Assembly: GCF_012927245.1 (NCBI RefSeq)
Contig: NZ_JABBGE010000008.1
Span: 62,001-126,000, forward strand
Direction of reading: 5' to 3'
Origin: Streptomyces sp. R302
Lineage (GTDB): Bacteria; Actinomycetota; Actinomycetes; Streptomycetales; Streptomycetaceae
Length of the DNA stretch: 64,000 bases
Under the pieces are notes generated by a model. The model ran no database searches. It was not told where the DNA came from and saw only the letters and a program-made list of their open reading frames with translations. Shown piece after piece: positions 33,506 to 41,939 of this stretch (the stretch's first letter is position 1; each line of letters starts with the position of its first letter). Position numbers and translations under genes: made by a program.

Positions 33506-34700
33506 ACTGGCCCTCCGGGCCCTCCTCCTGGTGGTCGAGCACCGACGCGGGGCGGCGCGCCCGGTCCGGCACCGGCAGCACCCCGGCCGCCCGCAGCGCC
33601 GCCCCGCCCGGCCCGCCGCCGTGCGCCGCGAACGGCGCCCGCTCCGCCTCCCGCGCCCCGAGCAGCGCGAGCACGGTGATCAGATCGAGGAGCTCGGAGG
33701 TCCACTCCTGCGGCCAGGCCGCGGGACCGATCGCCTCCAGCGACCCCGCCTCGGCCGGCGCGGTCCGGCGCGCGAACCACTGCTCCAGGACCCGCACCCC
33801 GCCCACCCGGTACTCCCACGCCGCCTCGGGCACCGGCGAGATCCGCCCCTCGCCGATCGCGAGGACCTCGCCCTCGGAGTCGTACGCGAGCGATTCCGGG
33901 CGCGGCGGAAGAGCCGCCCGCACATACGGCCGGCGCCCGCCCGGCAGCCGCGGCCGCGCCCCGCTCAGGGCGCCCCGCAGCTGGACGTCCATCAGCTCCC
34001 GCCCGAGCGCCACGCCCGCCGCCCACGCCCCCGCGTCCGCCGGCAGCGGCACCCGGCACCCGGCGGGGGAGGGGGCACCGGCCGCGACGACCCAGGCGAG
34101 CCACGCGACCGGCTCCACCGCCCCGTAGCGCTCCCGCAGGAAGCCGAGCAGTCCGGGCGCCAGGTTCGGCTCCGCACCGCCCGGCCGCCGGAACAGCGGC
34201 CGGATCCGGCCCGGACGGCCCGCCGGCGAACGCCCCTCGGGCAGCGCGCCGGTCACGAGCAGCGCCGGCCCGGCCGCCCCCGGCACGTACCCCTGCTCCA
34301 CGGCGAAGAGCTGCGGCTCGCCCGCCACCCGCCACAGCTCGGGCCGCGCGGTGTCGAGCAGCCGGTGGTCGGGCAGCAGCCACTGCTCGTCGAAGGGCCC
34401 CGACAGCACCCGCACCGGCTCGGGACAAGGCCCGGACTCCCGCGCGAACCGCCCGGTCCCGGTCCGCTGCCCCGGCAGCGCCGCCACCGCCGTCCCCGTC
34501 GACCGCGCCCGGCTCGGCCGGAACAGCGCCTCCCGCTCCCCGCCCTCCGCCCTCACCAGCCGGTCCCACCGCCCGCGCAGCGTCCGCACATCGGGCGCCA
34601 CGACCCAGGCCCTGCCGAACCGCAGCGGCGCCACCGACCACGGCATCAGCTCATCGAGCAGGGGAGTGTCGTCGTCCGGAGCCTCAGTCACGCCCCGCAT
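33492..34700 (-). CDS. Stand-alone type ISP restriction/modification C-terminal-domain protein
   Basis: A 402-residue protein that I recognise as the type ISP (LlaBIII-like) C-terminal domain standing alone. Characteristic blocks are LMPWSVAPLRFGRAWV, LFRPSRARSTGTAVAALPGQ, GPFDEQWLLPDHRLLDTARPELW, GGRRPYVRAALPP, EGRISPVPEAAWEYRVGGVRVLEQWFARR, and RRPASVLDHQEEGPEGQF. In full enzymes this region recognises DNA and follows nuclease, helicase and methyltransferase domains, none of which is present here or nearby. It cannot be a restriction enzyme by itself; its role is unknown. The start could also be the GTG at 34691. It converges on tetR with a 14-base overlap. Confidence 0.82.
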   Translation of the reverse strand: MRGVTEAPDDDTPLLDELMPWSVAPLRFGRAWVVAPDVRTLRGRWDRLVRAEGGEREALFRPSRARSTGTAVAALPGQRTGTGRFARESGPCPEPVRVLSGPFDEQWLLPDHRLLDTARPELWRVAGEPQLFAVEQGYVPGAAGPALLVTGALPEGRSPAGRPGRIRPLFRRPGGAEPNLAPGLLGFLRERYGAVEPVAWLAWVVAAGAPSPAGCRVPLPADAGAWAAGVALGRELMDVQLRGALSGARPRLPGGRRPYVRAALPPRPESLAYDSEGEVLAIGEGRISPVPEAAWEYRVGGVRVLEQWFARRTAPAEAGSLEAIGPAAWPQEWTSELLDLITVLALLGAREAERAPFAAHGGGPGGAALRAAGVLPVPDRARRPASVLDHQEEGPEGQFMLV

Positions 34701-34749
34701 GCTAACGAGCGCGGAACGGAGGCGTCAGTGTGCCTCGGCCGTCGCCGTG

Positions 34750-35499
34750 TCAGTGCGCCTCGACGGTCACCGTGAAGGAGAAGCGGTCGCCGCGGTAGCG
34801 GATGCGGGCGACGTCGACGACGCGGCCGTCCTCGGCGTAGGTGACGCCGGTGTAGTGGAGGATCGGGGAGAGCAGCGGGACCCGCAGGAGTTCCGCCGTC
34901 TCCGGGTCGGCGAGGCGGGCCTCGACCGTGTCGGTGATGCGGCTGATCCGCACCCCGACGACGTCCCGGAGGACCTTCGTCATCGGCCAGCGCTCCAGGT
35001 CCGCCGGGTCGATGCCGGCGGCGAACTCGGGCCGCACCGCGTTCTCCGCCCAGTTCGTCGGCTCGTCGCTCTCGCCGTCGGAGCGGAGGCGGCGGTAGGT
35101 CACGACCTCGGCCACGTCCGGGAAGTACTCGGCGAGCTCGCCGGGCACCGGCTCCGGGCCGTGGCCGAGGACCGTGGTCCGCTCGCCGGACTGCTGGGCG
35201 ACGATCGCGTCGATCGAGCCGAGCAGCCGGCGCGGGGTGGAGCGCCGGGCGCCCGGCTCGATGAAGGTGCCGCGCCGCCGGTGCCGGCTGATCAGCCCCT
35301 CCTCCTCCAGCTCCTTCAGGGCCTGGCGCATGGTCAGCACGCTGACGCCGTAGTGCGCGGCGAGCTGCTCCTCGGTGGGCAGCCGCAGCGAGGCGTCGGG
35401 CGTGCGGCCCAGTATGGAGGCGCGCAGGGACTGCGAGACCTGGTACCAGAGCGGGAGCTTGCGGTTCAGGACCAGCGAGTCGGGAGCGAAGGCGGTCAC
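34750..35499 (-). CDS. GntR/HutC-family (UTRA) transcription regulator
   Basis: A 249-residue regulator. The winged helix is at about residues 15-85 (LPLWYQVSQSLRASILGRTPDASLRLPTEEQLAAHYGVSVLTMRQALKELEEEGLISRHRRRGTFI). The UTRA effector-binding domain follows to the C-terminus (PTNWAENAVRPEF, ISRITDTVEARLADPETAELLRVPLLSPILHYTGVTYAEDGRVVDVARIRYRGDRFSF). HutC-type regulators sense amino-acid or sugar catabolites. It lies 55 bases downstream of hmgA on the same strand, so a role in tyrosine/homogentisate catabolism is plausible. Start is GTG at 35499. Confidence 0.9.
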   Translation of the reverse strand: MTAFAPDSLVLNRKLPLWYQVSQSLRASILGRTPDASLRLPTEEQLAAHYGVSVLTMRQALKELEEEGLISRHRRRGTFIEPGARRSTPRRLLGSIDAIVAQQSGERTTVLGHGPEPVPGELAEYFPDVAEVVTYRRLRSDGESDEPTNWAENAVRPEFAAGIDPADLERWPMTKVLRDVVGVRISRITDTVEARLADPETAELLRVPLLSPILHYTGVTYAEDGRVVDVARIRYRGDRFSFTVTVEAH

Positions 35500-35554
35500 G
35501 GCGTTCTCCGTACGACGGCGCGGTGGGGCGGGTGAAGCGGCACTCTACGGCCGT

Positions 35555-36868
35555 CTACGGCCGGAAATGACGCTCCAGACCCTGCCACACGTCGTCGTAA
35601 CCGCTCTGCAGGTGGTCGGCGCCGGCGGCCTGCGCGGTCGCCGTCACCGGCCAGCGGGTCTCGAACATGAAGGCGAGACCGTCGTCGATCTTCTGCGGCT
35701 TCAGCTCGGCGGCGCTCGCCCGGTCGAAGGTCTCCCGGTCGGGGCCGTGCGCGGACATCATGTTGTGCAGCGAACCGCCGCCGGGCACGAAGCCCTCGGC
35801 CTTGGCGTCGTACGCGCCCTCGATGAGGCCCATGTACTCGCTCATCACGTTCCGGTGGAAGTACGGCGGCCGGAAGGTGTCCTCGCCGACCAGCCAGCGC
35901 GGGGCGAAGACCACGAAGTCGACGCCGGCCAGGCCGGGGGTGTCGGAGGGCGAGGTGAGCACGGTGAAGATCGACGGGTCGGGGTGGTCGTAGGAGATCG
36001 TCCCGATGACGTTGAAGCGGTGCAGGTCGTAGACGTACGGGGTGTGGTTGCCGTGCCAGGCGACGACGTCCAGCGGCGAGTGGTCGTACGTCGCCGTCCA
36101 GAGGTTGCCGCAGAACTTGTTGACCACCTCGACCGGGCCCTCGACGTCCTCGTAGGCGGCGACGGGGGCGCGGAAGTCCCGGGCGTTGGCCAGGCCGTTG
36201 GCGCCGATCGGGCCGAGGTCGGGGAGCTGGAACGGGGCGCCGTAGTTCTCGCAGACGTAGCCGCGCGCGGTCTCGTCGAGCAGCTCGACGCGGAAGCGGA
36301 CGCCGCGCGGGATCAGCGCGACCTCGCCGGGGCGGGCGGCGAGCAGGCCCAGCTCGGTGCGCAGCAGGAGCCCGCCGCGCTCGGGGACGATCAGCAGCTC
36401 GCCGTCGGAGTCGCCGAAGACCCGCTCCATGGAGGCGTTGGCGTGGTAGAGGTGCACGGCCATGCCGGTCCGCTGGGTCGCGTCGCCGTTGCCGCCGAGG
36501 GTCCACAGGCCGGCCAGCCAGTCGGTGCCGGGCGCCGGCTCCGGCAGCGGGTTCCAGCGCAGCCGGTTGGGGTCGGCGACCGTCTCGGCGAAGGGCGCGG
36601 TGCGCACCGCGCCGTTGTCGGTCCGGACGAACGGCGGGTGGGCCGCCGAGGGGCGGATCCGGTACAGCCACGAGCGGCGGTTGTGCGCCCGCGGCTCGGT
36701 GAACGCGCTGCCGCTGAGCTGCTCGGCGTAGAGCCCGAGCGGGGCGCGCTGCGGCGAGTTGCGGCCCTCCGGCAGGGCGCCGGGGAGCGCCTCCGAACCG
36801 TGCTCATTGCCGAATCCGGTGCTGTAGGTGAGCGCCTCGGCCGTCTTCCTGGCCTGCTCGGTCGTCAT
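35555..36868 (-). CDS. hmgA: Homogentisate 1,2-dioxygenase
   Basis: A 437-residue iron dioxygenase opening the ring of homogentisate to maleylacetoacetate in tyrosine and phenylalanine breakdown. The N-terminus TYSTGFGNEHGSEALPGALPEGRNSPQRAPLGLYAEQLSGSAFT is the family signature. The Fe ligands lie in the C-terminal jelly roll: the PPYFHRNVMSEYMGLIEG block supplies the His and Glu, and HGPDRETFDRAS the second His. Length matches the usual 430-450. The gene heads a small unit with the downstream GntR regulator. A 7-bp inverted repeat lies 22 bases upstream of the start and may be its operator. Maleylacetoacetate isomerase and fumarylacetoacetase genes are not in the window. Confidence 0.97.
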   Translation of the reverse strand: MTTEQARKTAEALTYSTGFGNEHGSEALPGALPEGRNSPQRAPLGLYAEQLSGSAFTEPRAHNRRSWLYRIRPSAAHPPFVRTDNGAVRTAPFAETVADPNRLRWNPLPEPAPGTDWLAGLWTLGGNGDATQRTGMAVHLYHANASMERVFGDSDGELLIVPERGGLLLRTELGLLAARPGEVALIPRGVRFRVELLDETARGYVCENYGAPFQLPDLGPIGANGLANARDFRAPVAAYEDVEGPVEVVNKFCGNLWTATYDHSPLDVVAWHGNHTPYVYDLHRFNVIGTISYDHPDPSIFTVLTSPSDTPGLAGVDFVVFAPRWLVGEDTFRPPYFHRNVMSEYMGLIEGAYDAKAEGFVPGGGSLHNMMSAHGPDRETFDRASAAELKPQKIDDGLAFMFETRWPVTATAQAAGADHLQSGYDDVWQGLERHFRP

Positions 36869-36890
36869 CGCCCGCTCCTGTCCTGAAAGA

Positions 36891-36914
36891 AATCCTATGG
36901 ATGACCGTAGGATT
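36891..36914. promoter_or_regulatory. Inverted repeat upstream of hmgA
   Basis: AATCCTA (36891-36897) and TAGGATT (36908-36914) form a perfect 7-bp inverted repeat with a 10-base spacer, so the arms lie about one and a half turns apart. It lies between hmgA and the divergent beta-helix gene and is a candidate operator for hmgA. Confidence 0.55.
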
Positions 36915-37002
36915 CCGCGCCGCTCCCGTCAACGGGGCGAGGTCGAACCCCGACCGTGCACGGCGGGGTCAAAAAGATGAACAATGCTCTACTCTCGCGG
37001 CC

Positions 37003-39048
37003 ATGTCGTGGACCAGAAGGCTCGTCTCCGTGCTCTCGGTCGTGCTCGCGGTGCTCGCCGCGGCCCTGTTCACCGCCCCCGTCGCCCAGGCGCACGAGGA
37101 GCGGCCCGTCACCTTCCCTGACGGCTCCGGCAGCGTGCCGAAGCTCCGCACCGGCGAGCCCGACCTTCTTGTCTGCAAGACGGACCGGGCTGACTTCGAA
37201 CGCCGGATCGCCGCCTTCCCGGCCGCCCTCAAGGCCCGCAACCTGGAGCTCTTCGACCGCTGCGGCCGCTCCGGCCACCGCCACCTCCAGCAGGCCGTCG
37301 ACGCCGTCGACCGGCCCGGCATGAACATCGCGATCCTGCCCGGCCTGTACGAGGAGGAGCCCTCGGTCCCCGCCCCCACCGGAGCCTGCGCCTCCCTGGA
37401 CGCCCCGACGTCCTCCTTCGGCTACCAGATCCTGTCCTACGAGCAGCAGGCCCGCTGCCCGCACAACCAGAACCTGGTCGCGATCCTCGGCAAGAAGGAC
37501 CTCCAGATCGAGGGCACCGGGGCCTCCCGCCTCGACGTGGTCGTCGACGCGAAGTACACCAAGCTCAACGCGATCCGCGCCGACAGGTCCGACGGGATCT
37601 ACTTCCGCAACTTCACCGCCCAGCGCACCACCTTCAACTCCCTGTACGTGCTGGCCGCCGACGGCTTCGTCATCGACGACGTCCTCACCCGCTGGAACGA
37701 CGAGTACGGCTTCCTGACCTTCGCCTCCGACCACGGCCTGTACAAGGACTGCGAGTCCTACGGCAACGGCGACTCCGGCATCTACCCCGGCTCGGCCTCG
37801 AACATCAACGACGGCCGCGGCTACGACGTCCCCCGCTACTCCATCGAGATCACCGGCTGCCGCAGCCACCACAACATGGTCGGCTACTCCGGCACCGCCG
37901 GGGACTCCGTCTGGGTCCACGACAACGAGTTCGACCACAACATGGGCGGCGCCTCCATGGACTCCGCCTTCCCCGGCCACCCCGGACTCCCGCAGAACCA
38001 CGCGAAGTTCGAGCGGAACCTGATCCACGACAACAACGAGGACTACTACCCGTACGTCGCCGACGGCACCTGCGCCCGCCCGCCCGCCGAGCGCGGCTAC
38101 GAGAACGGCGTCGTCTGCCCCCAGATCTCCATGCCGCCCGGCTCCGGCATCATCACCGCCGGCGGCAACTGGAACCTCTACGAGGACAACTGGATCTACG
38201 GCCACGACCGCACCGGCTTCTACCTCAACGCCGTCCCCGCCTTCATCCGCGGCGAATCCGCCTGGTCCAAGCAGACCGACACCTCCCACCACAACCGCTA
38301 CGCGAACAACCGCCTCGGCACCGACAAGGCCGGCAACCGCCGCCCCAACCGCACCGACGTCTGGTGGGACGGCCAGGGCCGGGGGAACTGCTGGCAGGAC
38401 GACACCGGCGCCTCCAGCCCCCGCACCCTGCCCGTCTGCGGCGCCGCCCGCGGCGAGGTCTCCGGCGCCTCCGCCCGGCTCGTCGGCGAACCCGTCAAGC
38501 TCGCCCAACTCCTCGTCTGCGCCGACTACAACGTCCAGGCCCGCCGCCTCCCCGCCGGCTGCGACTGGTACGGCGCCCGCGGCCTGGAACGCGTCGAGGT
38601 CCAACTCGCCCTCGCCGCCTCCCTGCTCCTCGCCCTCGTCGGCACCGCCCTCTGGTGGCGCCGCCTGCGCGGCCGCCGCCTCGCCGCCCTCGCCCTCGCC
38701 ACCGGCCTCGCCGGACTCGCCCTCGACGTCGCCGGCGCCACCCTCACCCTCGCCTCCACCCACGTCCCCGCCCTCGCCCTCCTCCTCACCGGCGCCTGGT
38801 GGACCGCCACCGGCCTCCTCCTGCGCCCCACCCGGCCCGTCTTCGCCTGGACGACGGTCGCCCTCGGCCTCCTCACCCTCCTGGACGCCTTCGACAAGGC
38901 CGTCCTGATGATCCCCGGCATCCCTCTCGGCCCCGCCTGGATCCGCCTCCTCCTCGGCGCCGTCTGGGTCCTCTGGGCCGCCATCGCCGCCGCCGGAACC
39001 CGACCCGCCCCCGCCGTCGGCAGCCCGGCCGAGGAGCCCGCCGCATGA
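37003..39048 (+). CDS. Exported parallel beta-helix protein with C-terminal membrane domain
   Basis: A 681-residue protein. The signal peptide ends near VAQA|HEERP (residue 36). A right-handed beta-helix fills about residues 100-480, with solenoid turns such as SDGIYFRNFTAQRTTFNSLYVLAADGFVIDDVLTRWNDEYGF and NWNLYEDNWIYGHDRTGFYL. Many His, Asp and Asn (CRSHHNMVGY, EFDHNMGG, NLIHDNNEDYYPY) and several cysteines suggest carbohydrate or metal contacts. From about residue 530 to 665 come five hydrophobic helices. It thus resembles NosD-like beta-helix proteins fused to a membrane anchor. It is coupled by ATGA to the cupredoxin-like lipoprotein and then the polytopic protein. The ATG at 37003 is chosen over earlier in-frame codons because it starts the signal peptide. 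Confidence 0.88.
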   Translation: MSWTRRLVSVLSVVLAVLAAALFTAPVAQAHEERPVTFPDGSGSVPKLRTGEPDLLVCKTDRADFERRIAAFPAALKARNLELFDRCGRSGHRHLQQAVDAVDRPGMNIAILPGLYEEEPSVPAPTGACASLDAPTSSFGYQILSYEQQARCPHNQNLVAILGKKDLQIEGTGASRLDVVVDAKYTKLNAIRADRSDGIYFRNFTAQRTTFNSLYVLAADGFVIDDVLTRWNDEYGFLTFASDHGLYKDCESYGNGDSGIYPGSASNINDGRGYDVPRYSIEITGCRSHHNMVGYSGTAGDSVWVHDNEFDHNMGGASMDSAFPGHPGLPQNHAKFERNLIHDNNEDYYPYVADGTCARPPAERGYENGVVCPQISMPPGSGIITAGGNWNLYEDNWIYGHDRTGFYLNAVPAFIRGESAWSKQTDTSHHNRYANNRLGTDKAGNRRPNRTDVWWDGQGRGNCWQDDTGASSPRTLPVCGAARGEVSGASARLVGEPVKLAQLLVCADYNVQARRLPAGCDWYGARGLERVEVQLALAASLLLALVGTALWWRRLRGRRLAALALATGLAGLALDVAGATLTLASTHVPALALLLTGAWWTATGLLLRPTRPVFAWTTVALGLLTLLDAFDKAVLMIPGIPLGPAWIRLLLGAVWVLWAAIAAAGTRPAPAVGSPAEEPAA

Positions 39049-39872
39049 CCCGCCCGACCGCCCGCACCGTGTCCTGCGGCGTGTCGCGCCCCGCACCCCG
39101 CCGCCGTACGGCTCCGCTCGCGGCGGCCGCGCTCGCCGCCGTCCTGCTCCTGGCCGCCGGCTGCGGCGACCGGCCCACCACCCACCACAAGCCCGGCACC
39201 GGCCACGAGCAGGCCACCGGCGCCGCCGGCACCCCGCTCGCCGCCCGCGACGACACCGGCCACCGCCTCCGCGACCTGCCCGCCGCCGACGCGCCCACCG
39301 TCCGCGCCGAGGCCCACCCGGACACCGAGGGCGGCTGGAACGTCCACCTCACCGTGGAGAGGTTCCGCTTCACCCCCGAGTCCACCGGCGGCGCCGCCCT
39401 CACCGGCCGCGGCCACGCCCGCCTCCTCGTCGACGGCCGCGAGACCGCCCGCGCCTACGGCCCCTGGCTCCACCTCCCGCCCGGCGCTCGCACCCTCACC
39501 GTCCGCCTGTACGCCGACGACCACACCGTCTGGTCCGTTGCCGGCACCCCCGTCCAGACCACCCTCACCCTCACCCCCGTCTCTCCCACGTCCCCCACCC
39601 CCAGCCCGACCGGCCGCACCCTCGACATCCGCGTCGCCGGCTCGACCGTCACGCCGGCCCCCGCCCGGGTCGAGCTGAGGAAGGGGGAGCGGATCACCCT
39701 GCGCGTCACCTCCGACCGCGCCGACACCGTGCACGTCCACGGCTACGACCGCGAGGCCGCCCTCACGCCCGGCACGCCCGCCACCCTCACCCTGACCGCC
39801 GACCGCACCGGCCTCTTCGAGGTGGAGACCCACGAGTCCGGACTCGTGCTCACCCAACTGGTGGTCCGATGA
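39045..39872 (+). CDS. Cupredoxin-like lipoprotein
   Basis: A 275-residue exported lipoprotein. After an arginine-rich start the hydrophobic core LAAAALAAVLLLAAGC ends in a lipobox (LAAGC), so the protein is anchored to the outer membrane leaflet. Residues about 90-180 form a first beta domain (WNVHLTVERFRFTPE...GHARLLVDGRETARAYGPWLHLPPGARTLTVRLYADDHTVW). Residues about 200-275 form a cupredoxin-like domain (RVELRKGERITLRVTSDRADTVHVHGYDREAALTPGTPATLTLTADRTGLFEVETHESGLVLTQLVV). The usual Cys-His-Met copper loop is absent; HVHGYD and ETHESG could supply histidines. ATGA overlaps couple it on both sides. Confidence 0.87.
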   Translation: MTRPTARTVSCGVSRPAPRRRTAPLAAAALAAVLLLAAGCGDRPTTHHKPGTGHEQATGAAGTPLAARDDTGHRLRDLPAADAPTVRAEAHPDTEGGWNVHLTVERFRFTPESTGGAALTGRGHARLLVDGRETARAYGPWLHLPPGARTLTVRLYADDHTVWSVAGTPVQTTLTLTPVSPTSPTPSPTGRTLDIRVAGSTVTPAPARVELRKGERITLRVTSDRADTVHVHGYDREAALTPGTPATLTLTADRTGLFEVETHESGLVLTQLVVR

Positions 39873-41176
39873 CGGGAGTCCGGACCTCCGCCCTCCCCGC
39901 CTCTCCCGTCCCCTCCCTCCCGCTCGCCCACGGCGTCGGCGCCCAGCACGACCTGCCCCTCTCTCCCTTCTACGCCTACGCCGGCGCCTTCACCGCCCTC
40001 CTCGTCTCCTTCCTGGGCCTGGCCCTGCTCTGGTCCTCCTCCCGCTTCCGCGGCGACCGCGCCGGCCACCCCCTGCCCGCCTCCCTCCAGCGCCTCGCCG
40101 ACGCCCCCGCCACCCGCACCGCCCTCCGCCTCCTCGGCGCCGCGCTCGCCCTGTTCTTCCTCGCCCACCTCCTCCTCGGCCCCGACGACCCCGACCGCAA
40201 CCCCGCCCCCGGCGCCCTCTACGTCCTCCTCTGGGTCGGGCTCGTCCCCGCCTCCCTCCTCCTCGGCCCCGTCTGGCGCCTCCTCAACCCGCTGCGCGCC
40301 CTCCTCTCCCTCCGGCCGCCGCGCGACCCCCGGCCCGTCCCCGCCGCCGTCGGCATCCGCCCCGCCGCCGCCGGACTCCTCCTCTTCGCCTGGCTCGAAC
40401 TCGTCGCCCCCGACAACACCTCCCGTCCCGTCCTCCTCACCGCCCTCGCCGTCCACCTCGCCGTCCAACTCCTCGGCGCCGCCCGCCACGGCGCCGACTG
40501 GTTCGCCCACGCCGACCCCTTCGAGGCCTACTCCTCCCTTCTCGCCCGCCTCTCCCCGCTCGGCCGCCGCGCCGACGGCCGGCTCGTCCTCCGCTCCCCC
40601 TTCCACGGCCTCGACTCCACCCCCGAGAACCCCGGACTCGTCGCCACCGTCTGCGTCCTCCTCGGCACCACCGCCTACGACGGCCTCTCCGACAACCCCC
40701 GCTGGATCACCACCCTCCAGACCTCCTCACTCGGCCCGACCGCCACCGCCACCCTCGGCCTCCTCTCCGCCGTCGCCCTCACCGCCGCCTGCTACGGACT
40801 CTGCGCCGGCGCCCTCCGCCTCCTGAACCGCGCCCTCACCACGCCCCTCACCTCCTTCGCCCACTCGCTGCTCCCCATCGCCCTCGGCTACCTCACCGCC
40901 CACTACTTCTCACTCCTCGCGGTCGAAGGACCACGTACCGTCATGATGGCAGCGGGCACTGACAACGCCCCCTCGCCCGCTCCACCACTGGGCTCCGCGG
41001 GCCTCGCCGTCCTCCAGGTCGCCGCGATCGTCACCGGCCACGTCCTCGGCGTCGTCGCCGCCCACGACCGGTCCGTCCGCCTCTTCCCGCCCGCCAAGGC
41101 CGTCGCCGGCCAACTCCCGCTGTTCGCGCTGATGATCGCGTACACCCTCGGCGGCATCGGGCTGCTCATCGCCTGA
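39869..41176 (+). CDS. Polytopic membrane protein of the beta-helix/cupredoxin operon
   Basis: A 435-residue inner-membrane protein with about ten hydrophobic helices, starting at YAYAGAFTALLVSFLGLALLW after a periplasmic-looking N-terminus. Notable polar residues are HADPFEAYSSLLARLSPLGRR, DGLSDNPRWITT and a late HYFSLLAVEGPRTV. No known family is recognised. Its helical architecture is transporter- or reductase-like, but there is no ATPase, quinone or haem motif I can name. Coupled by ATGA to the lipoprotein, it is third in the operon, and a tetR gene follows 19 bases later. The three probably form one envelope complex. Confidence 0.85.
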   Translation: MTGVRTSALPASPVPSLPLAHGVGAQHDLPLSPFYAYAGAFTALLVSFLGLALLWSSSRFRGDRAGHPLPASLQRLADAPATRTALRLLGAALALFFLAHLLLGPDDPDRNPAPGALYVLLWVGLVPASLLLGPVWRLLNPLRALLSLRPPRDPRPVPAAVGIRPAAAGLLLFAWLELVAPDNTSRPVLLTALAVHLAVQLLGAARHGADWFAHADPFEAYSSLLARLSPLGRRADGRLVLRSPFHGLDSTPENPGLVATVCVLLGTTAYDGLSDNPRWITTLQTSSLGPTATATLGLLSAVALTAACYGLCAGALRLLNRALTTPLTSFAHSLLPIALGYLTAHYFSLLAVEGPRTVMMAAGTDNAPSPAPPLGSAGLAVLQVAAIVTGHVLGVVAAHDRSVRLFPPAKAVAGQLPLFALMIAYTLGGIGLLIA

Positions 41177-41195
41177 ACAGGATCGGAGCGGCATC

Positions 41196-41843
41196 ATGGA
41201 CCCCGTGCCCCAGACCCGCCCGCACGACGCGCCCCCCGCGCTCCGCCGCACCCCCGTCCAGCAGCGCAGCGCCGAGCGGCTCGCCCGCATCCTCGACGCC
41301 TGCGCCGGACTCCTCGACGAGACCGGCTACGAGCAGCTGAGCACCCGGGCCGTCGCCGTCCGCGCCGGCGTCCCGATCGGCTCCGTCTACCGCTTCTTCG
41401 GCAACAAGCGGGCCATGGTCGCCGCTCTCGCCCACCGCAACCTCGACCGGTACGCCGAGCGGATCTCCGCCCGCTTCGAGCGGACGCCCGTCCTCGACGA
41501 GCACTCCGCCATCGACGGCGTCCTCGACGAGTTCATCGCGATGAAGCGGAGCGTCCCCGGCTTCGCCCTCGTCGACTTCGGCGTGCCCGCCGCCGATGAG
41601 GCCGGGGAAGGGGTCGCCGAGGACCCCAACGGCATGGTCGCCGAGCGGATCTGCGGCCTCCTCGCCGCCCACCTCGGCCGCACCGCCGACGAGACGCTGC
41701 GGCGCAAGGTCCTCGTCGGCGTCGAGACCGCCGACACCCTGGTCCGCCTCGCCTTCCGCGCCGACCCCGCCGGCGACCCCGCGCTCATCGACGAGACCCG
41801 CCAGCTCCTCCACGCCTACCTCGCGCCCTCCCTCGCCGGCTGA
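41196..41843 (+). CDS. TetR-family regulator
   Basis: A 215-residue regulator. The helix-turn-helix is at about residues 28-75 (RLARILDACAGLLDETGYEQLSTRAVAVRAGVPIGSVYRFFGNKRAMVAALAHRNLDRY), and the rest is a generic TetR C-terminal domain. It follows the membrane-protein gene after 19 bases and is probably in the same transcript. A palindrome TACCGGTCGGTA lies between it and the molybdopterin oxidoreductase gene, so it may control that gene or itself. Confidence 0.9.
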   Translation: MDPVPQTRPHDAPPALRRTPVQQRSAERLARILDACAGLLDETGYEQLSTRAVAVRAGVPIGSVYRFFGNKRAMVAALAHRNLDRYAERISARFERTPVLDEHSAIDGVLDEFIAMKRSVPGFALVDFGVPAADEAGEGVAEDPNGMVAERICGLLAAHLGRTADETLRRKVLVGVETADTLVRLAFRADPAGDPALIDETRQLLHAYLAPSLAG

Positions 41844-41884
41844 CCGCGGGCGCCGCGCGCCGTCACCCCCCTCCCGCGCGTCCC

Positions 41885-41896
41885 TACCGGTCGGTA
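41885..41896. promoter_or_regulatory. TetR-type operator before the molybdopterin oxidoreductase
   Basis: TACCGGTCGGTA is a palindrome of TACCG/CGGTA arms with a GT centre. It starts 42 bases after the tetR stop and ends 43 bases before the oxidoreductase start. The extended 13-mer ACCGGTCGGTATG recurs, inverted, at 61200-61212. Confidence 0.65.
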
Positions 41897-41939
41897 TGCT
41901 CGCCGCGAGCCGCCCCCGCCGCCGCCCACGGGAGACGTC

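Noticed and set aside
33492..34700. An active restriction-modification system
   Set aside because: Only the C-terminal domain type is present; nuclease, helicase and methylase motifs are absent here and in neighbours.
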